Assembly (NCBI RefSeq): GCF_036373705.1
Contig: NW_027102661.1
Span: forward strand, 310,001 to 374,000
Reading direction: 5' to 3'
Length of the DNA: 64,000 nucleotides
DNA from: Amia ocellicauda
Lineage: Eukaryota > Chordata > Actinopteri > Amiiformes > Amiidae
Shown here: piece after piece, positions 1 through 10,200 of the stretch
How the letters are laid out: each line of letters starts with the position of its first letter
Numbering within the stretch: the stretch's first letter is position 1
Program-made: the position numbers and the translations under genes
The notes under the pieces: generated by a model
What the model saw: only the letters and a program-made list of their open reading frames with translations
The model's database searches: none
What the model was told of the DNA's origin: nothing

Positions 1-1
1 C

Positions 2-691
2 GAAACAACATGCGGTGCGATAGATGTCCAAATGAGTCTCGGGGATCCCCAGCCTCTGGAGCTCATGGAGGGCCTCGATTTTGCCGAACTGTCTACCGTC
101 TGTGCGTCTCAGGAGGGGGTCAGTCCAATGGATGTAGAAACACCCCACAAACCACCAGGCGACTCAATGAGCATCGGACTGTCCCGGGGGTGTGATGAAT
201 ACGCAGGATTTATGCCCGGGGTATGTGACCAAGTAAGCAGAGTAGTTAAAAGCACCCTGGTGTATATTCTGAGTGCTCTCATCGACCGAGCTCTGAAAGA
301 AGTCTGTCGGGGGTGTGAAGTGAATCACCCCAGTCAGTTGAGACACAGTTGTTTGTTTGAACCAGACCGTTACTATTTCCTGTTCTATTTCAACGTGTTT
401 TACAGAAGACTCAACAAACCGTGGCTGAAACCGGCACTAATCAAGGCGCTGTCTTACTCCCACATACATGTCACTGCGGGACAAGTCCAGAAAATCATAG
501 ATGAGATTTTGCTGGAGCTGAAAAAGGAGCCGTTTATAATAGAGAAACTTGGGCAGCTGCTCAATGACCTGGATGAGCCGAGTAGAAAAACCGCTGGCAA
601 GCTAAAAGCTTATTTCTTCCGTAAAGAAGTTAAAGCTGGGGCAGCGACGAAGAATTCGACATCTACGCCACTGATTCAGACTCTGACCTGA
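2..691 (+). pseudogene. Gene B fragment (Cys/His HPSQ-motif protein), 5' part outside window
   Basis: Continuous reading frame from window base 2, matching residues 52 onward of the 282-residue protein seen complete at 16020-16868. It keeps the conserved Cys-x2-Cys-x3-His-Pro-Ser-Gln-x4-His-x-Cys cluster. A single G is missing from the G-run near 639, so the acidic Ser/Asp tail of the other copies is replaced by a different tail ending at 691. Function unknown; the metal-binding look of the cluster is inference. Confidence 0.7.
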
Positions 692-708
692 ACTAAGGGA
701 CTTTAAAC

Positions 709-1222
709 ATGGGGAATGTTCTGGACTGCTTCTGCAACTGGTTCTGTCATCAACAGCTAACCATGCAGCTAACCTGAGAGCGCTATTACACCATGTGCTT
801 GACAGAAAAGTAGCCAACGCGAGCCTTTTCTCTACAGATTTAACCATCGATGAGGATCAACTTTCAAACCTGGAAAAGTTAATGGCTGCTGTAACAAAGA
901 CCGGAGGGTACGAACACTGGGATGAAGCGCTCAAGGGGGCCAAGAATGATATTAGGCCATTTCATCAACATCTGTATGACCTTTTACTGAGCATGTTTAA
1001 TACACCTCTGTTTACTTTTAAAATAGGTCATATTGTTGTTTTATTTACATATGTAACTGAGGTGTGTGCCTACAAGATAAAGAAACAGGTATATTTGTTG
1101 ATATAGATCAAGTAACCAATCATCTGATTTCTTTTTGTCTGGACCGTAGAAAAAATTGTTGTGTATGTTATACTTTTCTCAAATGTGTAAAAAGGGGTAT
1201 CTGCTCTCCTGAAGTTGAATAA
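709..1222 (+). pseudogene. Gene C, Bcl-2-like protein, broken
   Basis: Opens like the other copies with ATG and an MGNVLDCFC start, but a small rearrangement near 750 (repeated AGCTAACC motif) shifts frame and ends it early. The downstream part is open from 795 to 1106. Unlike copies 2-4, the codon at the position of their internal TGA is TTA, so this copy reads through there. The segment around 1010-1060 encodes a BH1-like stretch (IGHIVVLFTYV). After the stop at 1104-1106, the next frame stays open to 1222, overlapping the AATAAA. Role as an apoptosis inhibitor is inferred from the BH1-like motif only. Confidence 0.5.
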
Positions 1223-1239
1223 AAAACCTTGTATAAAAA
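1218..1239 (+). promoter_or_regulatory. Poly(A) signal of gene C unit abutting TATA box of integrase/late unit
   Basis: AATAAA at 1218-1223 is followed 9 bases later by TATAAAAA at 1232-1239, about 40 bases before the integrase ATG at 1279. This looks like the end of the left transcription unit placed directly against the start of the integrase-capsid unit. The same arrangement is present in all four copies. Confidence 0.55.
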
Positions 1240-1278
1240 CTTTGCGCATAGTGTGGGTCTGTGTGGTTATTTGACAGA

Positions 1279-2370
1279 ATGACTCGGCAAGCTCCCCAAA
1301 TGCAGGAACTATACTACAACCCAGCCAAGATTGGGGGTTTGGCGGGTAAGAAGGGTTTTCAAAGAGGATTCGCTGAGGCCGGAGTGAAGGTTAATGATGT
1401 GGTTGTTTCAGAATGGTTACGGGAACAAGACGCCTATACCTTACATAAACCTCTCAGGATTAACTTTAAAAGAAACCGCGTATATGCAACTGACATAGAC
1501 TCACAATGGCAAATGGATCTAGTCGATATGTCAAATTTATCAAAACATAATAATGGTCACAAATTGATGTTGATGTGTATCGATGTGTTATCAAAATATG
1601 CCTGGGCTCGCATTCTACATAATAAAACAGGTCGGGCGGTGACAAGGGCCTTTGAGGATATATTGTCCCAGGGTCGATGTCCTAAAAAACTGCAGACTGA
1701 TAAAGGAAAAGAGTTTCTCAACAGAGAATTTCAGAATCTACTGAAGAGACACAAAATATATCATTTCACCACCGGTAATGAGCTTAAGGCATCGGTAGTG
1801 GAGAGGTTTAACCGCACCATAAAGACCAAAATCTGGAGATATTTTACAGCGGTCAACACGTTCAAGTATTTTGATAAAGTTCAGGATTTTATCGATGCTT
1901 ACAACCAAGGGTATCACACCAGTATTAAAATGAAGCCTATAGATGTTGATCAAAGTAATTCTTTTAAGGTCTATATAGAATTATACGGACCATTTATTAA
2001 GAAGGGAAAAACTACTTATAAGTTCAACATCGGTGATGTGGTTCGCGTTTCAAAGCTAAGGAGTACTTTTGCCAAAGGTTATGAACAAACATTTTCTGAC
2101 GAATATTTTACAGTTACCGAACAGTTGGCTAGAGACCCCCCCGTGTACCGGTTAAAAGACTATGACGGGGAGGATATAGAAGGAACGTTTTACGAAGCCG
2201 AGTTACAAAAAATTATTGTGGGTAAAGACAGTGTATACAGAGTTGAAAAGATATTAGCTGAAAAAACCCAGAACCGGAAAAAATATGTGTTGGTGAAATG
2301 GCTTGGATGGCCTGAAAAGTTCAATAGTTGGGTCCCGGAACAACAGGTTTGCGATATTCAATCCTTATAA
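1279..2370 (+). CDS. INT: Retroviral-type integrase with C-terminal chromodomain
   Basis: 363-residue DDE integrase that joins the linear element DNA to host chromosomes, making the 6-bp duplication seen around copy 4. Catalytic acidic residues are visible as Asp80 (WQMDLVDM), Asp141 (LQTDKGKEF) and Glu175 (VVERFNRT), with 33 residues between the last two. Residues about 310-360 form a chromodomain (YRVEKIL...KWLGW...SWVPEQQ), which in this family may direct target choice through histone marks. The ATG at 1279 is chosen because it follows the TATA box by 40 bases; an in-frame GTG lies 18 bases upstream. This is the only uninterrupted integrase in the window; copies 2-4 carry nonsense or deletion lesions. 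Confidence 0.93.
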   Translation: MTRQAPQMQELYYNPAKIGGLAGKKGFQRGFAEAGVKVNDVVVSEWLREQDAYTLHKPLRINFKRNRVYATDIDSQWQMDLVDMSNLSKHNNGHKLMLMCIDVLSKYAWARILHNKTGRAVTRAFEDILSQGRCPKKLQTDKGKEFLNREFQNLLKRHKIYHFTTGNELKASVVERFNRTIKTKIWRYFTAVNTFKYFDKVQDFIDAYNQGYHTSIKMKPIDVDQSNSFKVYIELYGPFIKKGKTTYKFNIGDVVRVSKLRSTFAKGYEQTFSDEYFTVTEQLARDPPVYRLKDYDGEDIEGTFYEAELQKIIVGKDSVYRVEKILAEKTQNRKKYVLVKWLGWPEKFNSWVPEQQVCDIQSL

Positions 2371-2374
2371 CAAC

Positions 2375-3145
2375 ATGCCTGCGGGTGTGTTGGGGGCATT
2401 ACTTTCGATACTCAAGATGGAATCAGGAGGCTTCTACGTGACTCTACCCAGTAACGCCTCTCTCGATATATACCCTAAAAATGAAATATCCAGTTACACG
2501 GTACAATTTGGAAAATCTATAGATCTAAGGGGGTCGTGGGAAGTGGGGTTGGCGGAAATACAGTATCCTTACACTTGGGCTGTTTTACAAGATAAGGATG
2601 CCACCTTCGCCATTTTTGATGATGTTAAAATCAATGGACATTCACGATACAAGGAGGTTATTATGACAATGTGGATAAAATATTAGATGAGATTCATAAA
2701 CAGTTCTCAGAAGGCACCCCCAACATCAAGCTATATTACAACCCTATTAAAAACAGAGTGTACAAGGTGTCAAAACCAGGTATTAGCATTCAAACCAGCG
2801 GCCAACTGGGGCGTATATTAGGGTTCTATTCTGACACAGAGAGCAGGTTCTCAGAAGTGGTGGGGCGGCTTTTACACTCTTTATGTGTATACGGATATCA
2901 TAACCCACCAGAGGGTCGGGGATAGTTATGTCCCCCTTTTGAGAAATGTACTTATTAAAGGTAAAAGCAATGACATGGTCACAATTACTTATGACAAGCC
3001 ACACTACGTACCAGTCTCAAAGACCCACTTTGACAACATCACGATCGAAGTAAAATCGGATCAGAATATCAACGTACCCTTCCGCTTCGGTAAAGTTATT
3101 GTCAAACTACATTTTCGACCCCTGAAACAGTGTGTACATTATTAA
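2375..3145 (+). pseudogene. Gene E, minor capsid (penton-like) protein, two frameshifts
   Basis: Starts at the ATG 4 bases after the integrase stop. Reads MPAGVLGALLSILKMESGGF, then a 4-base loss near 2630 (compare copy 3 at 34338) breaks the frame, and a second frame change near 2850-2870 is shared with every copy. The C-terminal frame (2885-3145) has the YTDIITHQRVGD...PLLR motif typical of Polinton minor capsid/penton proteins. Identity rests on position between integrase and pX-like gene and on that motif. Confidence 0.7.
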
Positions 3146-3146
3146 A

Positions 3147-3546
3147 ATGGCTACCTCGAGGGGTTATGTAGATCCTAGCGCCTATGTGGATTATTACAAG
3201 ATGCAAGCCGGGAACGGCTTGCCCGGTATTGTAGGAGCCCCCACAATGTATGGCGCCGGTCTAGGAGGACTCTTTCGTGGTCTCTTTAGAATGGCCGTAC
3301 CCCTGCTTAAGAGAGGCTTTGCTATAGCCAGACCCCACTTGAAATCAGCGGCTAAAAATATTGTTAGTGACGTGTTCACCAATGTTATGAACCGGGCAGC
3401 TAGCCATGAGCATCAGGAAGGTTCGGGTCTCATGGTAATGGCGAGGAGGGGGGTAAAAGAAGAAACAGCATGTGTCCACCAGGGGGCGACGAAGATCCGT
3501 GGCTAACAAAAAACGAAGAATCTCTCATTCTCCAACATATCGTGGA
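3147..3546 (+). pseudogene. Gene F, pX/pVI-like basic core protein, truncated
   Basis: Starts MATSRGYVDPSAYVDYYKMQ and carries the Gly-rich QAGNGLPGI...GLGGLFRGLFR segment and amphipathic basic stretch seen in Polinton/adintovirus pX- or pVI-like proteins. Loss of one G in the G-run near 3450 shifts frame and ends the ORF at 3506. A 214-bp deletion (compare copy 3, 35261-35474) joins it at 3546/3547 directly to the interior of the major capsid gene, removing the basic C-terminal tail and the capsid start. Confidence 0.75.
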
Positions 3547-4734
3547 AATTTCAGACACGGCCCCTCTGGAGTTTTTTATAGCTGGCAATGGCGAGGATTA
3601 TATTGATTTGAATAACACATTTATTTTAATGAACTGTAAAGTGACTGATGAGGATGGCGATGCAATCGAGAAGACGGCCAACGCTGGGGTCATCAATTAC
3701 CCGGTGGCCACCATGTTTTCACAGGTGGATGTGACCCTGGGAGATCGGCTCATTAGTCAAAGCAGCAATACTTACCCCTATAGAGCCATGATGGAGTGTA
3801 TACTTAATTATAGTGAGGAGACCCTAAGCAAACAGTTCAACCCCGGCCTTTTCTTCAAAGACATCCCGGAAGCTATGGACGACAAGGATCCAGAGGGACT
3901 CAATAAGGGTTTGCAAAAAAGAACGGCCTTTTCAACAGAAGGGAGGACCTTTGAGCTAATGGGGCATATCCATGCAGACATATTTTTCCAAGAAAAACTC
4001 ATGCTCAACGGGGTAGACATTAAAATTAAAATGATCCGTAGTAAAAGTGCTTTTTGTCTGATGACCCCTGATACTGAAAAATATAAACTGACCATATTAT
4101 CGGCCTCGCTGTTTGTGAAAAAAGTGTCCGTCTCCCCGGCGGTTAAACTAGGACACGCGCAGGCGTTAATGACGGCAAACGCCAAGTACCCGATCGAAAG
4201 AGTCTATATGAAAGTCCACAGTATCCCCGCAGGGACACGGGTGATGAACCAGGAAAATCTGTTTCTAGGACAGCTCCCAAAACAGGTTATTATAGGTCTC
4301 GTGGATAATGATGCATTTACCGGGGTTTACAACAAGAACCCCTTTAACTTTAAACATTATAACGCGGAATTTATAGCGTTGTACTTCGATGGTGTGCAGG
4401 TTCCATCCAGACCTTTTCAACCTGACTTTGAAAACGGCAATGTGGTTCGTGAATATGACAGTCTAGTACTGGCTACGGGTCGCCATCTCAAGGATCAAAC
4501 TCCCGGCTGATCGATCGCCGGGAATACTGCAGCGGTTACACCCTGTACGGTTTCAACCTGACCCCTGACGAAGAGTGTGGACAACATTTTTCACTGATGA
4601 AGATGGGCAATATGCGTTTGGAGATGCGTTTCAAGCAGCCTCTACCACGCACTGTAAATATGGTCGTGTATGCAGTGTTTGACAACATTATTGAGGTGAA
4701 TCAGAGGAGAAACGTTATGTATGATTATTATTAA
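3547..4734 (+). pseudogene. MCP: Gene G, major capsid protein, N-terminus deleted
   Basis: Matches copy 3 capsid from residue 42 on. The start codon and first 40 residues were removed by the 214-bp deletion at 3546/3547. A 2-base insertion near 4502 shifts frame, with a stop at 4510; the remaining 220 bases to 4734 still match in another frame. The region contains the IDLNNTFILMNCKV and SSNTYPYRAMMECILNY stretches diagnostic of Polinton jelly-roll capsid proteins. Confidence 0.88.
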
Positions 4735-4735
4735 A

Positions 4736-5293
4736 ATGAACACCAGAGAGCTCAACCACATCATGAATGCCCTGGCCAGCTCACGGAAACTGTTTCAAGG
4801 AGTCTACACCTGCGATCAGCTGCCTAAATTTAAGATCAAGAATTTACCTGCAATGTACATAATCAACACACACCCTAAAAATATGCCCGGAGAACATTGG
4901 CTGGCTATTTATCTAAGGGAGGACCACCGTGGTGAATTTTTTGATTCCTATGCAAACCCCCCGGATTTCAGACCTTTCCCTCGGAAGATCAATAACTTTC
5001 TGCTCAACAACTGTCAAGAAACCATTTACAGCGGTCGTCAAGTACAAAGTCTTCAGACCTTCACTTGTGGTCAACACTGTGTGTTTTTCTTATTTCATAG
5101 ATCTAAAGGAAGGTCATACCCCGATATTATGGCCTTGTACAGTGAGGATTTAGGCCAAAATGATAAAAAAGTGGCAGAGTTTGTCAGGACACTGTGGACC
5201 CCCCCTTATAACACAATGACTTACGACCCTAGCCAGCCGTGTATACAGATGGGGTGTTCTTGTGAGGATTTTAAAAGATGTCATGCGTGTTAA
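4736..5293 (+). CDS. PRO: Adenain-like cysteine protease
   Basis: 185 residues; a Ulp1/adenain (C5/C48) type virion maturation protease. Visible catalytic residues are His54 (GEHWLAIYL), Asp70 (FFDSY), Gln104 as probable oxyanion residue and Cys111 (TFTCGQHCVFF). The ATG overlaps the capsid end closely (TAA, one base, ATG), so G and H are tightly coupled. Copies 1 and 3 have Ala where copies 2 and 4 have Gly right after the FDSY motif. The Cys-rich end (MGCSCEDFKRCHAC) is unusual and could bind metal or form disulfides (inference). Confidence 0.92.
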   Translation: MNTRELNHIMNALASSRKLFQGVYTCDQLPKFKIKNLPAMYIINTHPKNMPGEHWLAIYLREDHRGEFFDSYANPPDFRPFPRKINNFLLNNCQETIYSGRQVQSLQTFTCGQHCVFFLFHRSKGRSYPDIMALYSEDLGQNDKKVAEFVRTLWTPPYNTMTYDPSQPCIQMGCSCEDFKRCHAC

Positions 5294-5472
5294 GGTGAAA
5301 AAATAATGAAAACAGCCTTTGAATCATTAGTTTTGTTTTTATTCAACACAATTCTTATACAAAGCAGGGGTTATGGTATAAATAAATGTACAACATTTGA
5401 AAAATAAAAAATAAAAATAAAAAATTGTTTGTCGGGTCATTATTTACAGGGGAGACAAATAAAAACATGAGA
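5294..5472. terminator. Convergent 3' region with poly(A) signals on both strands
   Basis: Spacer between rightward gene H and leftward gene I. AATAAA on the plus strand at 5381-5386 and again among A-rich repeats near 5405-5425; TTTATT at 5338-5343 is a minus-strand AATAAA. The two transcription blocks therefore end facing each other here, with overlapping 3' ends likely. Same organisation in the other copies. Confidence 0.6.
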
Positions 5473-6216
5473 TTAATAAGCTTCCCAACAATGGATAGAT
5501 CCTGAGGATGGTCGCTCAGCATGGTCAGAGTAATGAGATATCGGAGTCAGATCAGGCTCCACCTCTTTACACAGACGGATTTTTTGTCGCGTTTCCTGGT
5601 TAGGAACTGTTGATTGGGGCATGTTCAGACAGGCCATCGCCTGTAGGAAAGCATTCCAGCCTACAGGTCGGCGACTATCGGGTACCTTATTAGTGCTAGT
5701 GACACTCTTCAACAAATCGAACATGTGTGAACCTTTGATCAGTAGTCCTTTAAAAACAAATTCACCCTGTTCATTCCAAGCCGTTACCCGCAGTTTCTGA
5801 ACCATTTTGTGCAGGATATATTGTGCATGTCTTTTGCTTCTGGCCGGCATGTTTCTCAAAACATCCGTTACAACATCTCCCTCTGAACTCTCAACAGGTT
5901 CGGTCACCGCAACATCTTTATCAACCGTACCCCCCGCATCAGCCCCAGAACCATTTTCTTGAGAGGCCATGGTTAAAGTTAAAATGTTTTGATCTTTTTC
6001 ACCCTGTCTAACCAGACGGAGGTAGCGCTGTAACGTGTTGGTATACAACTGGGCTTTGGAATACTGATTTAAATCGGCCCTGGCCTGTATAGCTTTCATT
6101 TCAGAGTCCAGGTTGTTTTCGGCCGTTTGTCTAATGGGCTCTGGCCCGACAACATTTTTTCTCAGTTTCTCAAGCTGCTCCTGAGGGATCAAAAACATTT
6201 TCTGAGCATATTCCAT
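5473..6216 (-). CDS. Gene I, 247-residue conserved Polinton protein of unknown function
   Basis: Begins MEYAQKMFLIPQEQLEKLRK, followed by a helical, charged segment (SEMKAIQARADLNQYSKAQLYTN) with KYxxYxxxLQRYL-like pattern, a low-complexity Gly/Asp/Glu middle, and a C-terminal domain with W-N-E-Q-G-E and KGSHMFDLLKSV motifs. This arrangement recurs in vertebrate Polintons, but its function is not known to me. Open in all four copies, suggesting little time since duplication or later gene conversion. Two bases separate it from gene J, so it is probably co-transcribed. Confidence 0.75.
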   Translation of the reverse strand: MEYAQKMFLIPQEQLEKLRKNVVGPEPIRQTAENNLDSEMKAIQARADLNQYSKAQLYTNTLQRYLRLVRQGEKDQNILTLTMASQENGSGADAGGTVDKDVAVTEPVESSEGDVVTDVLRNMPARSKRHAQYILHKMVQKLRVTAWNEQGEFVFKGLLIKGSHMFDLLKSVTSTNKVPDSRRPVGWNAFLQAMACLNMPQSTVPNQETRQKIRLCKEVEPDLTPISHYSDHAERPSSGSIHCWEAY

Positions 6217-6218
6217 TA

Positions 6219-6554
6219 TTAACCCACTCTGGAAGCTAGAAGACTGGTTAGGAAAGGCACGGCTATGCTCAACAGCGGTCCTATAAAACCCCCGGTTTGA
6301 TTAATCTTCTTTCTTTTTCTTTTAATAGAATACTTCTTATTAGCGATGATCTTGATAACCGCTTTTTGTTTTTTGAGTTTAGAATGTTGAGAAGGGGTTA
6401 GGGGTATATTACCGCGTAAGATGTTAAAAGCTATTTCACACAGGGTCTCGATCAAATCCGAGGGGGCCCCTGCCAGCACAGCTTTCCTATGGCGCGGGCT
6501 CCCATCAAATAACATTTGCAAAAGTGGCAGATTTCTTTTAATCCGAACAGACAT
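6219..6554 (-). CDS. Gene J, 111-residue basic protein with hydrophobic C-terminus
   Basis: Conserved Polinton small protein: central LCEIAFNILRGNIPLTPSQH, a very basic stretch (KKYSIKRKRKKINQ) and a hydrophobic end (GGFIGPLLSIAVPFLTSLLA). The basic-then-hydrophobic design suggests a DNA-associated virion protein or a membrane-active peptide; that is inference. Lies between ATPase and gene I in the leftward cluster. Confidence 0.75.
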   Translation of the reverse strand: MSVRIKRNLPLLQMLFDGSPRHRKAVLAGAPSDLIETLCEIAFNILRGNIPLTPSQHSKLKKQKAVIKIIANKKYSIKRKRKKINQTGGFIGPLLSIAVPFLTSLLASRVG

Positions 6555-6560
6555 TCTTAT

Positions 6561-7232
6561 TTATTTCCTTTTCTTTAGCACATACACTGCCGGCCAATCG
6601 GGTGGGCACAAACCTGTTCTGAGGCGAAAGTCTTCTGGGGTTTGTGCTTTTAAGTCCGCAATCAAGTACCCGTAGGGTTTTTTGGTGGCATCCTCAAATG
6701 CCTCCAAAAAGAACTTGGTCTGGTTAGGGTACATTTGACGAGCCAAGACGGTGACCTGTAGTTTATCTCTGGGGTTTTTAAAAAGAATTATATAATTGGC
6801 ATTTAAATTAATAGTGCGGCTTTTTTTACCTTGAAAAAATAGATTTTGAACTAAATAAATAATACTTAAATTCCTATGATGAGTGTACTTTGTGAAAGCT
6901 TTTTCCACTTCACTGTTGTCACCGGCCTGCTCCATCAGGTCATCAAGGATCACTAGATTAGTTTGACCGGGCGGGAACAAGTCATCGTCACACAACGAGG
7001 CGGGGAGACCTTGCACAAATTTCAGATTATTTTTTTTCGAAGCCAAATCATCGTAGAGAGGTTGCCAGCAAGAGTAACACCACACTATGTTGTCAAGAGC
7101 TTGGGACACGGTTGCGTCCACATCTTCTATGATGTTCTTTATAAGATAGCTCTTCCCCGAATTGGAGGGACCGGCTATAATACAGGAGAAAGGGTGTTGA
7201 AGTCTGTTTTCAAAACCACCGCTAATATCCAT
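6561..7232 (-). CDS. ATP: A32/FtsK-HerA-like genome packaging ATPase
   Basis: 223 residues. Walker A GPSNSGKS at 21-28, Walker B LVILDD at 93-98, and a downstream sensor-like YLVQNLF segment. This fold drives DNA into the capsid in Polintons and nucleocytoplasmic large DNA viruses. The start codon overlaps the last 11 bases of the polymerase gene, indicating tight coupling. Confidence 0.92.
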   Translation of the reverse strand: MDISGGFENRLQHPFSCIIAGPSNSGKSYLIKNIIEDVDATVSQALDNIVWCYSCWQPLYDDLASKKNNLKFVQGLPASLCDDDLFPPGQTNLVILDDLMEQAGDNSEVEKAFTKYTHHRNLSIIYLVQNLFFQGKKSRTINLNANYIILFKNPRDKLQVTVLARQMYPNQTKFFLEAFEDATKKPYGYLIADLKAQTPEDFRLRTGLCPPDWPAVYVLKKRK

Positions 7233-10200
7233 AAGGCAGAGTGGTATAATCAGTCTTCAACACTCTTTTATTGTACACCACCCTGAACCGTTTGTTTAGT
7301 GATCTATTTTCCAACGTGTACCCCTTTTTATTGCGATAGATCTGATTTCCGGCTGTAATAATCTCACGAGGAGGCGCGTCTTTCTCGGTTACAAAACTTT
7401 CTACCAGGGTCGTCAGAGACTTGATGTTAATGAGCTTGTTGTTACAATGGTTCAGAGTGAAACCCTTAACTTTCATACAGGTCTTACCCGCAGCCGTTCT
7501 GTATGCGTAAGTCTTAGGACCCCCTGAAACAAACTCCACTATGTGGTCCTGAGGATCTAGTTCGCTCGTTAACTCCCCAAGGTAGTCCCCGAGGGGAGGG
7601 ACCCAATCCCCTGGCCTGGTGACAAAGATTACAGAGTCAGTATCATGATAGAGCGTGCGTTCCTGCAACTGATCCATTAAGTTGTACAGTTCAAGCCGGG
7701 CGTAAGCCGAGGTAAAAACCGCTATGAAAACATTAACGTTCCCCTGTTTGGTGGGGAAATCTTTAGGGGCCCTCCACTGGACCTGTGCCACGTGGTCATT
7801 TAAGAATTGAAAGTGTGATACTGCATGTTGTTTGGAAAACATAAATTCTATAAACTGTTCAGGGGTTTTAATCAAGGTTGTGTTTAGACGGTAATTTCTT
7901 TCCCCAAACTTACCCCACAGACTGTTTAAAATCAGTTTGGACATTTGTCTCTTGGCGGGGTTTACAGTTATGTTCCCCGGCTCTAGACGGATCCCTTCCT
8001 TTTCAAAATATTGCTAAACGTATCGCTCTTTGGCCGCGGAGTCAACACACCATGAGGGATAGCCCGATGCCTCCTGTTTCCCTTTCAGATGGGTCATAAT
8101 GTAATCAGCAAAAAGAGTATCAGATTTTTCAGAAAAATGCCAAACCTCATACACCTTACCGACTCTGTAACCTTTCTCCACCGCCTTGTCAAGCTCAATG
8201 CTACACCAGACACCCGTCAGCGCTCTCTCTTCATCACTGTGCAGACAAGAGGTAGTTTGATTTTCAGTTTCCACACACGTTCTACACAGAGGGAACATCA
8301 ATTTTCCCGAACACCTGTAAGGCAACACGGGTAAGAACAGCTCGCGAGGAGGGTACATGGTGACTTTGATCAAACCAAAGTAATGTCCGATTTCGAGTAA
8401 GTCACGTTAAACAATGGTTGGACGCCCCACCGGGTACATTTTGGTCTTGTTGACATAAGGGTACAGACTGGTGAAATCATAGTAATCTACTCTCTCACCC
8501 TCCTTTACCTCATAATGTAAACAGAGGGCGTTGGTACGACCCCCAAATAACGCATCCCGGGGCTCAAGACGTTCAGGAAAGTCCAAGGTTTCCATAAACC
8601 GTTGTACCCCCGCTTCCTGTTGCTTCAGGGTCGTCCACTCGTGTTCCCAAATCACCAGCACGTTCAAACCATAGGTGTTTTTTAAAGTTTCAATTCGTTC
8701 CTGGAAATCATAGTACATATCACTGCAGAGTTTTTGTGTTACGGGGTTAAAGGTGTTTGGGTCGAAGCACTGAGGACAGCCATGGTAAATACAACCTGCA
8801 AACTCATAAGCGGTACGCCGCCCGGACACGTCGCTAAAACCGTCTAAGTAGTAAGGCCCCATTTTGACTTCCCCTTGATTTAAAGCATGTCTGATGAAGA
8901 TGTTATCCCGGGCACTCAGGTATTCCAGCCACTGTATGGAGACAGTCGAAAAGTTCTTTTGTCTAGCACGATAGTTGTCAGAAGTGGTGACCGCTATAGT
9001 GTTTTTCTGCAAGAAATCGGACCGATACATTTTCATGCAGAGAGACGCTATGGTCACACTTTGCAAAGGGTCGAGACCCGATGTGTTGATAACCTCGGCG
9101 CGGAAACGCACACAGGCTTCTTTAAGGATCACCACATCATTTTTACAATAAGCAGCCATCTCTTCTCGGTCATCAAAAACACCTCCCTTAACCGTATTGT
9201 ACCATTTAAAGAATTCCTCCCTCTCATGAGACATCATAGTATCAACCCCATAATAAGTGGCGGGCAGGTAGGACCCTCGATAATTTTGAGTGTCCATAGT
9301 ATTAAAAAAATGGCAGAACCAACCTTTCTTCTGAGCCTCAAAACCCAGAGCCTTAGGCAAAGCGCTCAATTTCATGGGGATGAAATTTAACGAGTCTATG
9401 TAACGTTAGTTGAAAGCTTCGTCGGTGAAACACATGATCTTGCTACCCTGAGCTATTATTTTTGGGGTCACCCCATTTTCCACCAGATACTTCATCAAAA
9501 TGTAAGAATCATAACCCTTAGCATTGTGGGCAATAAATGTGTAATTGAGGTATTTTGGACCGCGATACCGCGTAAAGAAATCCCTGACACAACTCTCACC
9601 GCTAGCTGACCACTCACGATCCAACATGTCAATACAGAGTATATAATTAGCAACGTGGACCCCGTTTTCTTGCCGGCATTCAAAAGCAAAAAAGACATAC
9701 CGGTTGTGCGGCGGCTCCTTTTTAACCGGCTGAATAAAGCACTGGTGTTCGGACCCCGGGGTTAAATCAGCATTACAGATCCTGCATCTCGGCTCCAGAC
9801 ATTTGTGTGGTTTAACCTCATGAAAACGGTACTGGAGGCAACACTGCGGGCAATATTTAGTTTGATCACAATAACTCCGTTTTTTAACCCCCTCAGCAGC
9901 GGCCCTCTGTACCTTATGCTCGGAAAAACAGAACGCTGAGAGACAAATCCTTAAGCAATCTTTACATCGGATGGTAGGGGCCAAACCCTTACGACATTGC
10001 GGATTGAAACAGACGTTACAGTAACCGTCACATCGGTGCTTAAGCTTATCATTGAAGGCCTTATAACACCAATGACAAACATACGAACAACCCAAAAAAG
10101 CCGTCAAACTCTTTATTCCAAAGTAATGACTATCACTTAGGAAGAGAAACAGTGTCTGTGTATGGGTTTCAGGATGTGTCTGAAATTTCACAAATACTTC

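Noticed and set aside
164-346. Minus-strand frames opposite gene B (also 16011-16517, 31573-32079, 48228-48734)
   Set aside because: Shadows of gene B; one start extends in some copies only because gene B is conserved. No independent promoter or motif.
1279-2370. Retrovirus or LTR retrotransposon integrase
   Set aside because: No reverse transcriptase, gag or LTRs; the integrase lies among PolB, ATPase, protease and jelly-roll capsid genes, which is the Polinton arrangement.
8887-9390. 167-residue plus-strand frame opposite PolB, present in all four copies
   Set aside because: It is the antisense shadow of the polymerase; its conservation simply follows the sense gene.
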